The notes under the pieces: model-generated
The model's input: the letters and a program-made list of their open reading frames with translations, nothing else
Told to the model about the DNA's origin: nothing
The model's database searches: none
Shown here: piece after piece, positions 1 to 6,476 of the stretch
Layout of the letters: every line of letters starts with the position of its first letter
Position numbering within the stretch: position 1 is the first letter of the stretch
Made by a program: the position numbers and the translations under genes
Virus record (IMG/VR): IMGVR_UViG_3300040801_001422
Span: 1-47,247 of that record
DNA from: a virus
Length of the DNA stretch: 47,247 nucleotides
Direction: 5' to 3' (one strand)

Positions 1-13
1 CGGAGCAAAGCAC

Positions 14-547
14 ATGGTACTGATACAACTTACTACCGCACCCAACGTAGTCTACGATGTCATCAATACAAAAGAAACAGACGTCACTCGGATTGCTAAC
101 ACCATCGGCAAAGAAGCCTGGGCAGAAGTGCATAAGCAATCCAAAGCATCGCAGTCTGCACTGGCACATGCCTTTGCTGAGGTTTCGGTAGACGGTGTAT
201 ACGACGACGAACTGTCCGGTGAGCTTACTATCAAACTGGACCGCATGTTGCGCCCGAAGCGTGTGAAGTTTGTTCCTGCTCCGCGTGTCGTTGAAGTACA
301 CGAAGAGGAAGAAGCAACCAAGAAGCCCAAGGCTCCGAAAGCTCCTGCAAAGCCCAAGAAGCCTGCTGCGCCTGGCAAGCCCAAGCAGCCCAGCAAAGCT
401 GACCTGGTGCGTGAAGTGATCAAGGCAAACCCGAAGGCAGATGCTGACAAGCTGATCGCAATGGTCATTGCCGACGCGAACATCGACATTCCGGATGCAA
501 GGGTTAAGATCTACGTTACTGAGAACATTGCAAAGGTGCGTGGATGA
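14..547 (+). CDS. Hypothetical protein with Lys/Pro/Ala-rich linker and C-terminal helical module
   Basis: A 177-residue protein preceded by GGAGCAAAG. It has three parts: an N-terminal domain (about 1-95), a short acidic patch (HEEEE), a low-complexity Lys/Pro/Ala linker (about 103-127) resembling histone-H1-type tails, and a C-terminal module beginning SKADLV (about 128-177). This last module is similar to the C-terminus of the SprT-like protein at 1396-2139: both have SKA(D/E)xV, then IAxxAxI, then RxYxxxN and a final KV. The basic linker suggests nucleic-acid contact, but that is inference. The stop overlaps the next start (ATGA), so it is the first visible gene of a coupled operon whose promoter lies outside the window. 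I recognise no family. Confidence 0.85.
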   Translation: MVLIQLTTAPNVVYDVINTKETDVTRIANTIGKEAWAEVHKQSKASQSALAHAFAEVSVDGVYDDELSGELTIKLDRMLRPKRVKFVPAPRVVEVHEEEEATKKPKAPKAPAKPKKPAAPGKPKQPSKADLVREVIKANPKADADKLIAMVIADANIDIPDARVKIYVTENIAKVRG

Positions 548-801
548 TGGCTACACTCATTAGCGGACTGCGGTGCCTGGTCCATGCCCGAAGCGAAGAG
601 AACAGCGTGGTAGTGGAACACTTCGGAGACGCAGACACCACACTGGATACTATCCGGGGTCGCATAAACGCAGCAATGGGGTTTGATATCTTCGACGACA
701 TTCTCGAAGCGCCCAGCGCGGTAGTATACGGCACGCCCGACACGAAGTACAGGCTCCTGGTCACACACGACGACTTCGCTGACATCATGTTCAGGAGATA
801 A
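544..801 (+). CDS. Hypothetical protein, paralogue of the gene at 1074-1325
   Basis: An 85-residue soluble protein whose start overlaps the previous stop as ATGA; a second in-frame ATG at 547 is equally possible. The middle reads GFDIFDDI, and the gene at 1074-1325 has GHDIFDEI at the matching place, preceded in both by a short strand and an IR-containing helix and followed by a basic YRLL/YKLI segment. The two are therefore diverged copies in the same operon, separated by one membrane-protein gene. No catalytic motif is visible and the function is unknown. Confidence 0.8.
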   Translation: MMATLISGLRCLVHARSEENSVVVEHFGDADTTLDTIRGRINAAMGFDIFDDILEAPSAVVYGTPDTKYRLLVTHDDFADIMFRR

Positions 802-804
802 GTG

Positions 805-1077
805 ATGCTCGAATACATTGTAGCTGCCGAGTGGGCACTAGCTGGTATACTGTTTGCTGGTGCTACATTACTCCGCATCGCCAAGGCAGAGAAGCAGAGA
901 AAGAGGTCGTTCGATGCAATGTACGGTCGCTATGTACTGGCACGCCGGATAGACGACGAAGACTACTGTGTCGTCTACGACTACTCCAAAGCCCACGCAG
1001 AGTACAGAGCTAAGAGAGCAGCAATGCGAGCTGAAAAGTTTAACGCAATTATTCTTCCGTTTAAGAGAAAGCAATGA
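805..1077 (+). CDS. Small membrane protein, single N-terminal TM segment
   Basis: A 90-residue protein with one hydrophobic segment at about residues 4-26 (IVAAEWALAGILFAGATLL) followed by a strongly basic, charged cytoplasmic tail that ends in KRKQ. A GTG at 802 would add one residue. I prefer ATG 805 because AGGAGA at 792-797 lies seven bases upstream. The gene is coupled to its neighbours: it follows the previous stop directly and its own stop overlaps the next ATG. The likely topology is a short periplasmic N-terminus and a cytoplasmic tail; the function is unknown. Confidence 0.75.
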   Translation: MLEYIVAAEWALAGILFAGATLLRIAKAEKQRKRSFDAMYGRYVLARRIDDEDYCVVYDYSKAHAEYRAKRAAMRAEKFNAIILPFKRKQ

Positions 1078-1325
1078 TCACGCGAATGTACAGAAAGACA
1101 GAGCTTAGGAGTACTCGGCAAAACGTTCGCATTCTGCACAGGGGCGAATCCGACTCAGAGGTGATCAGAGAGGAAGTCGAGTTCCTAATAGGACACGACA
1201 TATTCGACGAGATAAGAGCATCAGCTGAATCACGTGAGGCCACGTACCTCAATCACGATTATAAGCTCATTATCCCCCGAAGTATATACGACACGATCTT
1301 GGGAAAATACCAGGAAAAAAGTTGA
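1074..1325 (+). CDS. Hypothetical protein, paralogue of the gene at 544-801
   Basis: An 83-residue protein with the core GHDIFDEI matching GFDIFDDI in the gene at 544. The N-terminus is basic (MITRMYRKTELRSTRQ), and an alternative ATG lies at 1086. The start overlaps the upstream stop (ATGA). This is the last gene of the first operon; a sigma-70 promoter for the next unit follows ten bases after its stop. The two copies are far apart in sequence but keep length and motif order, which points to an old duplication kept under selection. The function is unknown. Confidence 0.78.
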   Translation: MITRMYRKTELRSTRQNVRILHRGESDSEVIREEVEFLIGHDIFDEIRASAESREATYLNHDYKLIIPRSIYDTILGKYQEKS

Positions 1326-1334
1326 ATTGATCGG

Positions 1335-1363
1335 TTGACGTTTCCATTCTACGAGGCTATAAT
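1335..1363 (+). promoter_or_regulatory. Sigma-70 promoter P1 (TTGACG-17-TATAAT)
   Basis: -35 TTGACG at 1335-1340, 17-base spacer, perfect -10 TATAAT at 1358-1363. The spacer begins TTTCCATTC, the same element found after the -35 box of five other promoters in the window. It precedes the SprT-like gene. Confidence 0.88.
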
Positions 1364-1395
1364 AGCTATAACAGTTAGGAAACGGAGTTAGGAAA

Positions 1396-2139
1396 ATGCA
1401 AAACATAGTTGAACTTAAAAAAGCATGTTTGGCAGAGATTGAGCGGGCCTATCAAATTGTTGAGGCCAAGTACGGCCAAAGCATTCCGCGTGTACCTGTT
1501 ACTTTTTCCAACAAGCTGACCAAGACCGCAGGTAATGCAAGCTACACTCGCAACCGCGCAACTGGTAAGCTGACTCCGAAAGGTATTAAACTTAGTTTGC
1601 CTTTGCTGAGGCTGAACGGTGAGACTTTCGTAACCGATACCCCGGCACACGAAGCTATGCACATTGCAACTTACGCACTTTTTGATTATGCTGGCCACGG
1701 TCCGCACTGGAAGAACTTGATGCGTTTGGTAGGTCGTGACACCAGCCGCTGCCACCAGATGGAGACAGTACAGACCGGCCGTGTTAAAGCAACTTGTGGT
1801 TGCCAGGTGCACATGATCACCAAACAGCGCGCCAACAAAATGCGCCGGGGTGCTAGCTACATATGTAAGCTGTGTCGTACAAGCCTGAAGCTTGGTGGCA
1901 GCATTGCACCTGCTCCGAGCAAGCCGGTTCGTGAAGTGACCAAGGCAACTGCTCCTGTTACTCAGCCGCGTAGCAAGGCAGAGGTTGTGAAGGCTGCGAT
2001 CAAGATGTTCAAGCAGGCTGGCACTGCACTGGACCAAGTACTGGAAAGCAACAAGGTGGTCCAGGAGATTGCAGCAGAGGCAGGGCTTACCGCAGCACTG
2101 TGCCGCACTTACTTGAAGAACAACTGGAGGAAGGTGTAA
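1396..2139 (+). CDS. SprT-like zinc metalloprotease
   Basis: A 247-residue protein with the zincin signature HEAMH (HExxH) at residues 85-89 and a third likely zinc ligand in GHGPHW (H104), the arrangement of the SprT/Spartan family. A zinc ribbon follows: CGC at 134-136 and CxxC at 157-160. Spartan enzymes cut proteins covalently trapped on DNA; bacterial SprT is less well understood, so a role in clearing DNA-bound proteins here is inference. After a flexible Pro/Ala segment there is a C-terminal helical module (about 196-247, SKAEVV to RTYLKNN) shared with the first gene of the window. It starts at ATG 1396 after TTAGGA and is the first gene after promoter P1. Its stop overlaps the next ATG (TAATG). 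Confidence 0.88.
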   Translation: MQNIVELKKACLAEIERAYQIVEAKYGQSIPRVPVTFSNKLTKTAGNASYTRNRATGKLTPKGIKLSLPLLRLNGETFVTDTPAHEAMHIATYALFDYAGHGPHWKNLMRLVGRDTSRCHQMETVQTGRVKATCGCQVHMITKQRANKMRRGASYICKLCRTSLKLGGSIAPAPSKPVREVTKATAPVTQPRSKAEVVKAAIKMFKQAGTALDQVLESNKVVQEIAAEAGLTAALCRTYLKNNWRKV

Positions 2140-2381
2140 TGGCATACTGTACTGAGCACCTCACTAAAGAAGACTCACAAAGAGCACTGAAGAGGGTGGT
2201 AGACTACAGTTTGGTGTTAATGGTATCTGTTGCCTTTGCCCTTATCGGTCTTATAAAGCTAATGTATACTGGCTCTTACTGGTCGCTTATCATCTGGTGT
2301 ATAGTTGCACTGTGGGCAGCATTTTCTGCGGATCAGAACTACTGCCTTGTTCGTGACTACATCAAGAAGCAGTCAGTATAA
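2139..2381 (+). CDS. Small membrane protein with two TM segments
   Basis: An 80-residue protein starting at the ATG that overlaps the SprT-like gene's stop (TAATG), behind a strong GGAGGAAGG. It has a charged N-terminus (about 1-22), TM1 at about 26-46 (LVLMVSVAFALIGLIKLMY), TM2 at about 50-68 (WSLIIWCIVALWAAFSA) and a charged tail. A longer reading frame opens at 2100, but that start lies inside the SprT-like gene without a matching ribosome site. It is translationally coupled to the protease, which may mean joint action, but nothing in the sequence proves it. Confidence 0.78.
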   Translation: MAYCTEHLTKEDSQRALKRVVDYSLVLMVSVAFALIGLIKLMYTGSYWSLIIWCIVALWAAFSADQNYCLVRDYIKKQSV

Positions 2382-2392
2382 ACAACTAACCG

Positions 2393-2400
2393 GATAAATA
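2393..2400 (+). promoter_or_regulatory. Candidate late promoter GATAAATA
   Basis: GATAAATA lies 29 bases upstream of the ATG at 2429, in the gap between two membrane-protein genes. It matches the T4 late consensus TATAAATA except at the first base and recurs before tail genes elsewhere in this window. It could give the micro-membrane operon late expression in addition to readthrough from P1. Confidence 0.6.
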
Positions 2401-2428
2401 GTAGCACTTAATTATTCGGAGACCGAAC

Positions 2429-2641
2429 ATGACTAAATTAGAAAGAGAACAGCTCACAAAAGAAATGTCGTCACTCAACAAGATGATGACAGGTCTACTT
2501 GTTAGCCTCATGGTACTTGTTACGACATTGGTTCTAGCGCCGGTGGTATGGAGCTTGATCCCATACGCGGTAATAGCTGTACTGACCGCAACGATTGCAT
2601 ATCGTCACAAAGCAATCGAGAAGATCGTCAATCCCGAATGA
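2429..2641 (+). CDS. Small membrane protein with two TM segments
   Basis: A 70-residue protein: charged helical N-terminus (about 1-18), TM1 at about 20-40 and TM2 at about 42-58, then a short basic tail ending VNPE. It begins after TTCGGAGACCGAAC, whose GGAG is about nine bases from the ATG. The stop overlaps the next start (ATGA). It is the first gene after a GATAAATA motif. A holin-like role would fit its size and topology but is not supported by any specific motif. Confidence 0.78.
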   Translation: MTKLEREQLTKEMSSLNKMMTGLLVSLMVLVTTLVLAPVVWSLIPYAVIAVLTATIAYRHKAIEKIVNPE

Positions 2642-2817
2642 GGGTTTGGCAACTACTGATACTGATGTTAGCCATACTGACCGGCTTGCTCAGTATCAGT
2701 TGGCCATACGTCGACATAGCATCGAAGGATCCAAGGTTTCAATTTAATGACATCAATACTACTAACGACCCTAACACTCCAAGCGGCAGTTCTGATGATA
2801 GTGGGGGTCGCTTCTAA
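2638..2817 (+). CDS. Small secreted or membrane-anchored peptide
   Basis: A 59-residue product starting at the ATG that overlaps the previous stop (ATGA). A hydrophobic N-terminal segment (about 3-21, VWQLLILMLAILTGLLSIS) is followed by a polar, Asn/Asp/Ser/Gly-rich tail, so it is a signal-anchor protein with its tail probably in the periplasm. There is no cysteine after the hydrophobic segment and hence no lipobox. The reading frame continues upstream to 2548, but the coupled start is better supported. Its last 71 bases overlap the next gene in another frame. Confidence 0.7.
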   Translation: MRVWQLLILMLAILTGLLSISWPYVDIASKDPRFQFNDINTTNDPNTPSGSSDDSGGRF

Positions 2818-2902
2818 CAATCCCATAGCATCGTCTTACCTCATAGGAGGGGCATTAGGCTCCGCACTCTCCCTGGCTGTAGCTGCAATTATCCTGCTAT
2901 GA
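2747..2902 (+). CDS. Tiny membrane protein overlapping the previous gene out of frame
   Basis: A 51-residue frame, almost entirely hydrophobic, with two candidate TM stretches: about 3-21 and about 31-51 (YLIGGALGSALSLAVAAIILL, Gly/Ala-rich with a GxxxG-type face). It begins inside the preceding gene in a different frame, with AAGG ten bases upstream of ATG 2747; an internal ATG (2798) would give a 34-residue version with one TM. It ends with a stop that overlaps the next ATG (ATGA). The coding call rests on frame length, TM character and coupling. Confidence 0.55.
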   Translation: MTSILLTTLTLQAAVLMIVGVASNNPIASSYLIGGALGSALSLAVAAIILL

Positions 2903-2982
2903 CTACTCTCCAAGAAATAGCACTAGGCGCTACCATAGGGCTAGTAGTCGCTGCAATCTTCACACTGATAATGGTCATATAA
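2899..2982 (+). CDS. 27-residue single-TM micropeptide
   Basis: Starts at the ATG overlapping the previous stop. The product MTTLQEIALGATIGLVVAAI plus seven more residues is one TM helix with a short acidic N-terminus. Its TM resembles that of the preceding 51-residue protein (small-residue-rich, ending in a run of I/L/V). It lies just upstream of promoter P2. It is shorter than most gene finders allow; the support is coupling and composition. Confidence 0.5.
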   Translation: MTTLQEIALGATIGLVVAAIFTLIMVI

Positions 2983-2986
2983 TAGG

Positions 2987-3015
2987 TTGACCTTTCCATC
3001 CAACTCTACTATAAT
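2987..3015 (+). promoter_or_regulatory. Sigma-70 promoter P2 (TTGACC-17-TATAAT)
   Basis: -35 TTGACC at 2987-2992, -10 TATAAT at 3010-3015, 17-base spacer beginning TTTCCATCC, followed by GTTTACA. It drives the gene at 3047. Confidence 0.9.
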
Positions 3016-3046
3016 GTTTACAAGCTGAACAAATGGAGCAAAGGAC

Positions 3047-3388
3047 ATGGAACAAAGATACTGGGTTAGCAACGGAAAACACGAAGCACTGGCTGCTACT
3101 CTTCGGGAAATGATTCCTGCGTCGGGTTCGGTACTGCGTCCTCGGAAAAACAAAGCCCTGGAGAAATTCCGCAAAGCCTGTAATTGCTACTACGATCTCT
3201 ACAATAACGGACTGATCAATCGTGCCAGGGAGTTCGCTGGCGTGTTTGGCATAGCATCGAGTCAATACAAATATACCATCCGCTATCCTAAGTTCGATTC
3301 GCATCTGTACACCCGAGTCGAAGCCAAGATGGACGAGATTGTTCTCGAGGCAGCCCTGGAACAAGGACTCATAAACATGGAAGATTAG
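3047..3388 (+). CDS. Hypothetical protein
   Basis: A 113-residue soluble, helix-rich protein with good ribosome site GGAGCAAAGGAC right before ATG 3047. It contains a basic segment (RPRKNKALEKFRKA, about 34-48), the phrase YYDLYNNGLINRA and an acidic C-terminus. It is a single-gene transcription unit between promoters P2 and P3. No motif identifies a function, and I recognise no family with confidence. Confidence 0.82.
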   Translation: MEQRYWVSNGKHEALAATLREMIPASGSVLRPRKNKALEKFRKACNCYYDLYNNGLINRAREFAGVFGIASSQYKYTIRYPKFDSHLYTRVEAKMDEIVLEAALEQGLINMED

Positions 3389-3391
3389 TGG

Positions 3392-3420
3392 TTGACCTTT
3401 CCACTCAACTTCCATATAAT
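3392..3420 (+). promoter_or_regulatory. Sigma-70 promoter P3 (TTGACC-17-TATAAT)
   Basis: -35 TTGACC at 3392-3397, -10 TATAAT at 3415-3420, spacer 17 beginning TTTCCACTC. It lies 27 bases upstream of cca and is its dedicated promoter. Confidence 0.9.
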
Positions 3421-3446
3421 ATATACATATTAAAGGAGTTGAGCAA

Positions 3447-4652
3447 ATGAATACATTTTTAGTCGGAGGCGCAGTACGAGACATGCTGCTTGGCCTCGAG
3501 CACAAAGACAAGGACTTCGTAGTCGTTGGCTCTACCCCTGCTGAAATGGAAGCCAGGGGCTTCAAGCAAGTAGGCGCTGACTTCCCCGTGTTCCTGTGCC
3601 CGGAGACCAAAGACGAGTTTGCCTTGGCCCGCACCGAGCGTAAGACAGGCAAAGGTCACACTGCATTCGTTTGCGATGCTAGTCCTGAAGTAACGCTGGA
3701 AGAAGACCTGATGCGTAGGGACCTCACTATCAACGCAATGGCACTGAACGACGAAGGCGAAGTAGTTGATCCCTTTGGCGGACAAGAAGATCTTGCGAAT
3801 GGTATCCTGCGTCACGTTAGTCCTGCGTTTGCTGAAGATCCTTTGCGGGTACTGCGAGTCGCACGGTTTGCTTCGAGGTTTCCAGAGTTCCGCATAGCTG
3901 CCGAGACTATGCTGCTGATGACAGAACTTGTCAAGGCTGGCGAGATAGCAACACTGACTGCCGAGCGTGTATGGCAGGAAATGAGCAAGGCACTGGTTGA
4001 GGCACAGCCCAGCAAGTTCTTCGAAGTACTGCGTGACTGTGGTGCGTTGAAGGTACTGTTGCCAGAGCTTGATGCCCTGCGCGGAGTTCCGCAGCCTGCA
4101 GCCCACCACCCGGAGATCGATACGTTTGTTCACGTGTTGCTGGCACTGGATCAAGCTGTCAAGATGGACGCCGACCTTGACGTTCGCTTCGCTGTACTGA
4201 TGCACGATCTGGGCAAAGGACTTAGCCCTGTAGAGACACTGCCCGCCCACCACGGACACGAGCAAGCAGGCGTGCCGCTGGTTGAAGCAGTATGCGATAG
4301 GCTGAAGGTTCCTAAGGCTACTCGCAGGTTGGCTCTTGCAGTGTGCGAGCATCACTTGCGGTGTCACAAGATACTGGACTCTCGTCCGGGCAAGGTGTTC
4401 AAACTGCTGATGGCACTGGACGGACTGCGTAGGCCAGAGATGGTTGAAAAGTTCGCCCAGGCATGTGAAGCGGATGCACGGGGTCGCACTGGACTCGAGG
4501 ATAGGCATTACCCACAGGCAGACAAGCTGAGAGCAGCACTGCCGTTGGTCAAAGCTGTTTCGGCACAGCCTTTAGTGGAGCGTGGTTTCACTGGGCTGAA
4601 GCTTGCAAAGATGCTGGAACAGGAACGTGTTCGGGCCCTTATAAATTTATAA
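3447..4652 (+). CDS. cca: CCA tRNA nucleotidyltransferase (bacterial class II, with HD domain)
   Basis: A 401-residue enzyme that adds or repairs the 3' CCA end of tRNAs using CTP and ATP. Motifs of class II nucleotidyltransferases are present: LVGGAVRD at 5-12, catalytic DKD at 21-23, RRDLTINAMA at 90-99 and EDPLRVLRVARFASR at 130-144. A C-terminal HD phosphohydrolase domain is intact (MHDLGKG with HD at 253-254, then HHGH), as in E. coli-type Cca, which has 2',3'-cyclic phosphodiesterase and phosphatase activities. The length matches E. coli Cca (412 aa) and similarity by eye is very high along the whole protein, so it was probably acquired from a gamma- or beta-proteobacterium. It starts at ATG 3447 after AAGGAG, alone behind promoter P3. 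No tRNA gene is visible here, so its substrates lie elsewhere in the phage genome or are host tRNAs. Confidence 0.97.
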   Translation: MNTFLVGGAVRDMLLGLEHKDKDFVVVGSTPAEMEARGFKQVGADFPVFLCPETKDEFALARTERKTGKGHTAFVCDASPEVTLEEDLMRRDLTINAMALNDEGEVVDPFGGQEDLANGILRHVSPAFAEDPLRVLRVARFASRFPEFRIAAETMLLMTELVKAGEIATLTAERVWQEMSKALVEAQPSKFFEVLRDCGALKVLLPELDALRGVPQPAAHHPEIDTFVHVLLALDQAVKMDADLDVRFAVLMHDLGKGLSPVETLPAHHGHEQAGVPLVEAVCDRLKVPKATRRLALAVCEHHLRCHKILDSRPGKVFKLLMALDGLRRPEMVEKFAQACEADARGRTGLEDRHYPQADKLRAALPLVKAVSAQPLVERGFTGLKLAKMLEQERVRALINL

Positions 4653-4659
4653 TAAGGGC
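4635..4659 (+). terminator. Inverted repeat at the 3' end of cca
   Basis: GCCCTTAT at 4635-4642 pairs with ATAAGGGC at 4652-4659 across a 9-base AT loop. It covers the cca stop codon and abuts the -35 box of promoter P4. It may stop readthrough into the next unit, but there is no T-run after it, so it is not a classical intrinsic terminator. Confidence 0.4.
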
Positions 4660-4687
4660 TTGACATTTCCTTCCAATCTGCTATAAT
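4660..4687 (+). promoter_or_regulatory. Sigma-70 promoter P4 (TTGACA-16-TATAAT)
   Basis: Perfect -35 TTGACA at 4660-4665 and -10 TATAAT at 4682-4687, 16-base spacer beginning TTTCCTTCC, followed by GTTTACATACTAAA. It drives the three-gene operon 4717-5578. Confidence 0.9.
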
Positions 4688-4716
4688 GTTTACATACTAA
4701 ACAAGCGGAGCAAGAC

Positions 4717-4947
4717 ATGAGCTACTACGATGAGACCATAGTAAAGCAACTGGGCAAAACCCAAGCAGAACTGTCCCGCTTGTTTGATACTGCTCAAGAG
4801 GCCGCACACGAACTGGCGCGCATGAAAGCCGCAATCCAGGAAGGGCAAAGGCTTGCAGTGATCGCAGCATCTACGCTCTACTCCGAAGAACAGAGGAAAG
4901 AAGCAAGCGAGAGCCTGGTGCGCCTGATGCTGGTAACGTCAGTATGA
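4717..4947 (+). CDS. Hypothetical helical (coiled-coil) protein
   Basis: A 76-residue protein, nearly all predicted helix with heptad-like spacing of hydrophobic residues from about 8 to 70 (KQLGKTQAELSRLF, QEAAHELARMKAAI). It has no hydrophobic segment. The ribosome site GGAGCAAGAC precedes ATG 4717. It is the first gene of an operon whose other two genes encode membrane proteins, so it may be a soluble partner of them (inference from coupling: its stop overlaps the next ATG). Confidence 0.8.
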   Translation: MSYYDETIVKQLGKTQAELSRLFDTAQEAAHELARMKAAIQEGQRLAVIAASTLYSEEQRKEASESLVRLMLVTSV

Positions 4948-5147
4948 AGTTTGCTGTATTCATCGTAGCATCCTTGCTGGGTATATTCTTCCTAAGCCTG
5001 GCTTTCCTTGGACTGGGCGTACTCATAGGAGTTTCGTCCTTTGCAGTATCAAACCCAGTTCTACTAATTCAAGTTAGTGGATCTGCTGCGGTTGCATCGT
5101 TTGTGGTAGCCTTTGTGTCGTTTGTGACCCTCAAGAGAATACCATGA
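4944..5147 (+). CDS. Small membrane protein with two TM segments
   Basis: A 67-residue hydrophobic protein: TM1 about 3-32 (VFIVASLLGIFFLSLAFLGL and onward) and TM2 about 40-61, ending in a short basic tail (TLKRIP). Its start overlaps the upstream stop and its stop overlaps the next start, both as ATGA, giving a tightly coupled three-gene unit with 4717-4947 and 5144-5578. The function is unknown. Confidence 0.78.
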   Translation: MKFAVFIVASLLGIFFLSLAFLGLGVLIGVSSFAVSNPVLLIQVSGSAAVASFVVAFVSFVTLKRIP

Positions 5148-5578
5148 AGTTTTGGCCCATATTAGTAGCAGCCCATCGCAACACTGTCTCCTCTGTAAAG
5201 AACTCAGGTAACAGGTTCAAGGAAGCACTGAATAACACAGTCGAGGCAATGTACGAATTACTGGTGGGTGTGTTTGGAACAATCATATGGCCCATACTTG
5301 CCATCTTCGCATTACTCTTTCCAGTTATTGCATTAGTGACATGGCCTGCACTAGTAACGATCAGAGCCCTTTACATATATGTCAGAGCTTGGAAAGGTTA
5401 CTATAACACATTGAAGTCTCTGAACTTACCCAACACACCCACTGGCATATACGACATAGAAAGGTACGAGAAGAACCTAAAAGACCTCGACAAGGCATAC
5501 GGTGTGCGATATCCGAGAGCAGAAAAGGCACTCGAAGCCATGAAAATACAGGCAATATTAGCCAACAAAAAGTATTGA
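5144..5578 (+). CDS. Membrane protein, hypothetical
   Basis: A 144-residue protein: amphipathic N-terminal part (about 1-38), a central hydrophobic block (about 39-86) able to form two or three TM passes, and a basic C-terminal cytoplasmic domain (about 87-144). The stop codon TGA lies inside the -35 box of the next promoter (TTGACA at 5575-5580), so no space separates the operons. The family is unknown. Confidence 0.8.
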   Translation: MKFWPILVAAHRNTVSSVKNSGNRFKEALNNTVEAMYELLVGVFGTIIWPILAIFALLFPVIALVTWPALVTIRALYIYVRAWKGYYNTLKSLNLPNTPTGIYDIERYEKNLKDLDKAYGVRYPRAEKALEAMKIQAILANKKY

Positions 5579-5603
5579 CACTTCCATCCTTTTCCCATAC
5601 AAT
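5575..5603 (+). promoter_or_regulatory. Sigma-70 promoter P5 (TTGACA-17-TACAAT)
   Basis: -35 TTGACA at 5575-5580 contains the stop codon of the upstream gene; -10 TACAAT at 5598-5603; spacer 17 beginning CTTCCATCC; followed by GTACACATACTAAA, close to the downstream element of P4 and P6. Confidence 0.87.
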
Positions 5604-5635
5604 GTACACATACTAAAGCAAACGGGAAAAAGAAC

Positions 5636-6223
5636 ATGAACTCAGTAGAAGCTAGCAACATCGTATGTAAGCTGGAAGCCGTAAAGGGCAACAGCAACAT
5701 CAACGTGGCAAACATCGTCAAAGCCCTTAACGGTGTAGAGGCTACTACATTTGCCACACTGACCCAGGCAAGCCCCGTTACACTGTCTGCTGCTAACAAG
5801 GGTAAGCGCATCTACAAAGTCACCAAGCAAAACGTAACCCTGTGCAATAGTGACGCCGGACTGTACACCAACAAAGTACGCCGCGAAGCCGACGCAGACT
5901 TTACTGCTCTCCCGAGTCACTACGCTATGGTCAACGACTCCTACAGTGTATGCTCACTTATAAGCAACCCTGCAAAGCACTACCTGCGCGCCATTGTTAA
6001 TAACTGCATCAGCTCAGTATACTACGATGCAGACGCAGACGTTATCCGCTCCAAAGAAGAAGTGGCAAAGCTCTGCACTCCTGCTGCGGCCAAGAAGATG
6101 CTGGACACTTCCTCTGAGACATATGTGGCCCACGCTGATGTGACCCATAGCGTGATCATCCGCACCTTTGCGCTGGAGAACATATACAGCATCAACATCA
6201 ACAAGCAATCCCTCACAGTATAA
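5636..6223 (+). CDS. Hypothetical protein
   Basis: A 195-residue soluble protein. The N-terminal half (about 1-70) looks like a helical bundle rich in Asn, Ala and Val; a basic loop (NKGKRIYKVTKQN) and a C-terminal mixed region follow. There is no signal peptide, TM segment or catalytic motif. The upstream purine stretch GGGAAAAAGAAC supports ATG 5636. It is followed after ten bases by a second gene with its own AAGGAG, so the two form one operon under promoter P5. Confidence 0.82.
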   Translation: MNSVEASNIVCKLEAVKGNSNINVANIVKALNGVEATTFATLTQASPVTLSAANKGKRIYKVTKQNVTLCNSDAGLYTNKVRREADADFTALPSHYAMVNDSYSVCSLISNPAKHYLRAIVNNCISSVYYDADADVIRSKEEVAKLCTPAAAKKMLDTSSETYVAHADVTHSVIIRTFALENIYSININKQSLTV

Positions 6224-6233
6224 GGAGCTCAAC

Positions 6234-6476
6234 ATGAACCTTAAAGAAGCACTCCAGTCAGCATCATACGTTAGCATCCTGCAGAATGATTACTACTATC
6301 GCATTGATGCAGCGACCCCAGATACAATGGTGACCGGTGAAGAAGATGCATGCCTGTATGTACACGATGTAGAGCATGGCGAGGACTATGAGTACACATG
6401 GGACGAGCTTGTAGAGATGCAGGAAGCAGGTGACCTGGAACTGTTCATGTTTGCAACCATCGAAATTAGTGGTTGA
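6234..6476 (+). CDS. Hypothetical acidic protein
   Basis: An 80-residue, strongly acidic protein (GEEDACLYVHDVEHGEDYEY). The start at 6234 is fixed by AAGGAG at 6222-6227, which overlaps the stop of the preceding gene. An acidic, DNA-mimic-like composition is often seen in small early phage inhibitors, but here that is only a compositional remark. Its TGA stop is embedded in the -35 box of promoter P6. Confidence 0.8.
   Translation: MNLKEALQSASYVSILQNDYYYRIDAATPDTMVTGEEDACLYVHDVEHGEDYEYTWDELVEMQEAGDLELFMFATIEISG

Noticed and set aside
1375-2145. Minus-strand frame of 256 codons antisense to the SprT-like gene
   Set aside because: Composition is rich in Cys, His and Leu, and it covers the sense promoter region. 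The sense gene has clear zinc motifs.
3459-4508. Long minus-strand open frame (349 codons) antisense to cca
   Set aside because: It mirrors a strongly conserved gene, is rich in Cys, His and Gln, and has no ribosome site or promoter. Codon bias of the sense strand explains it.
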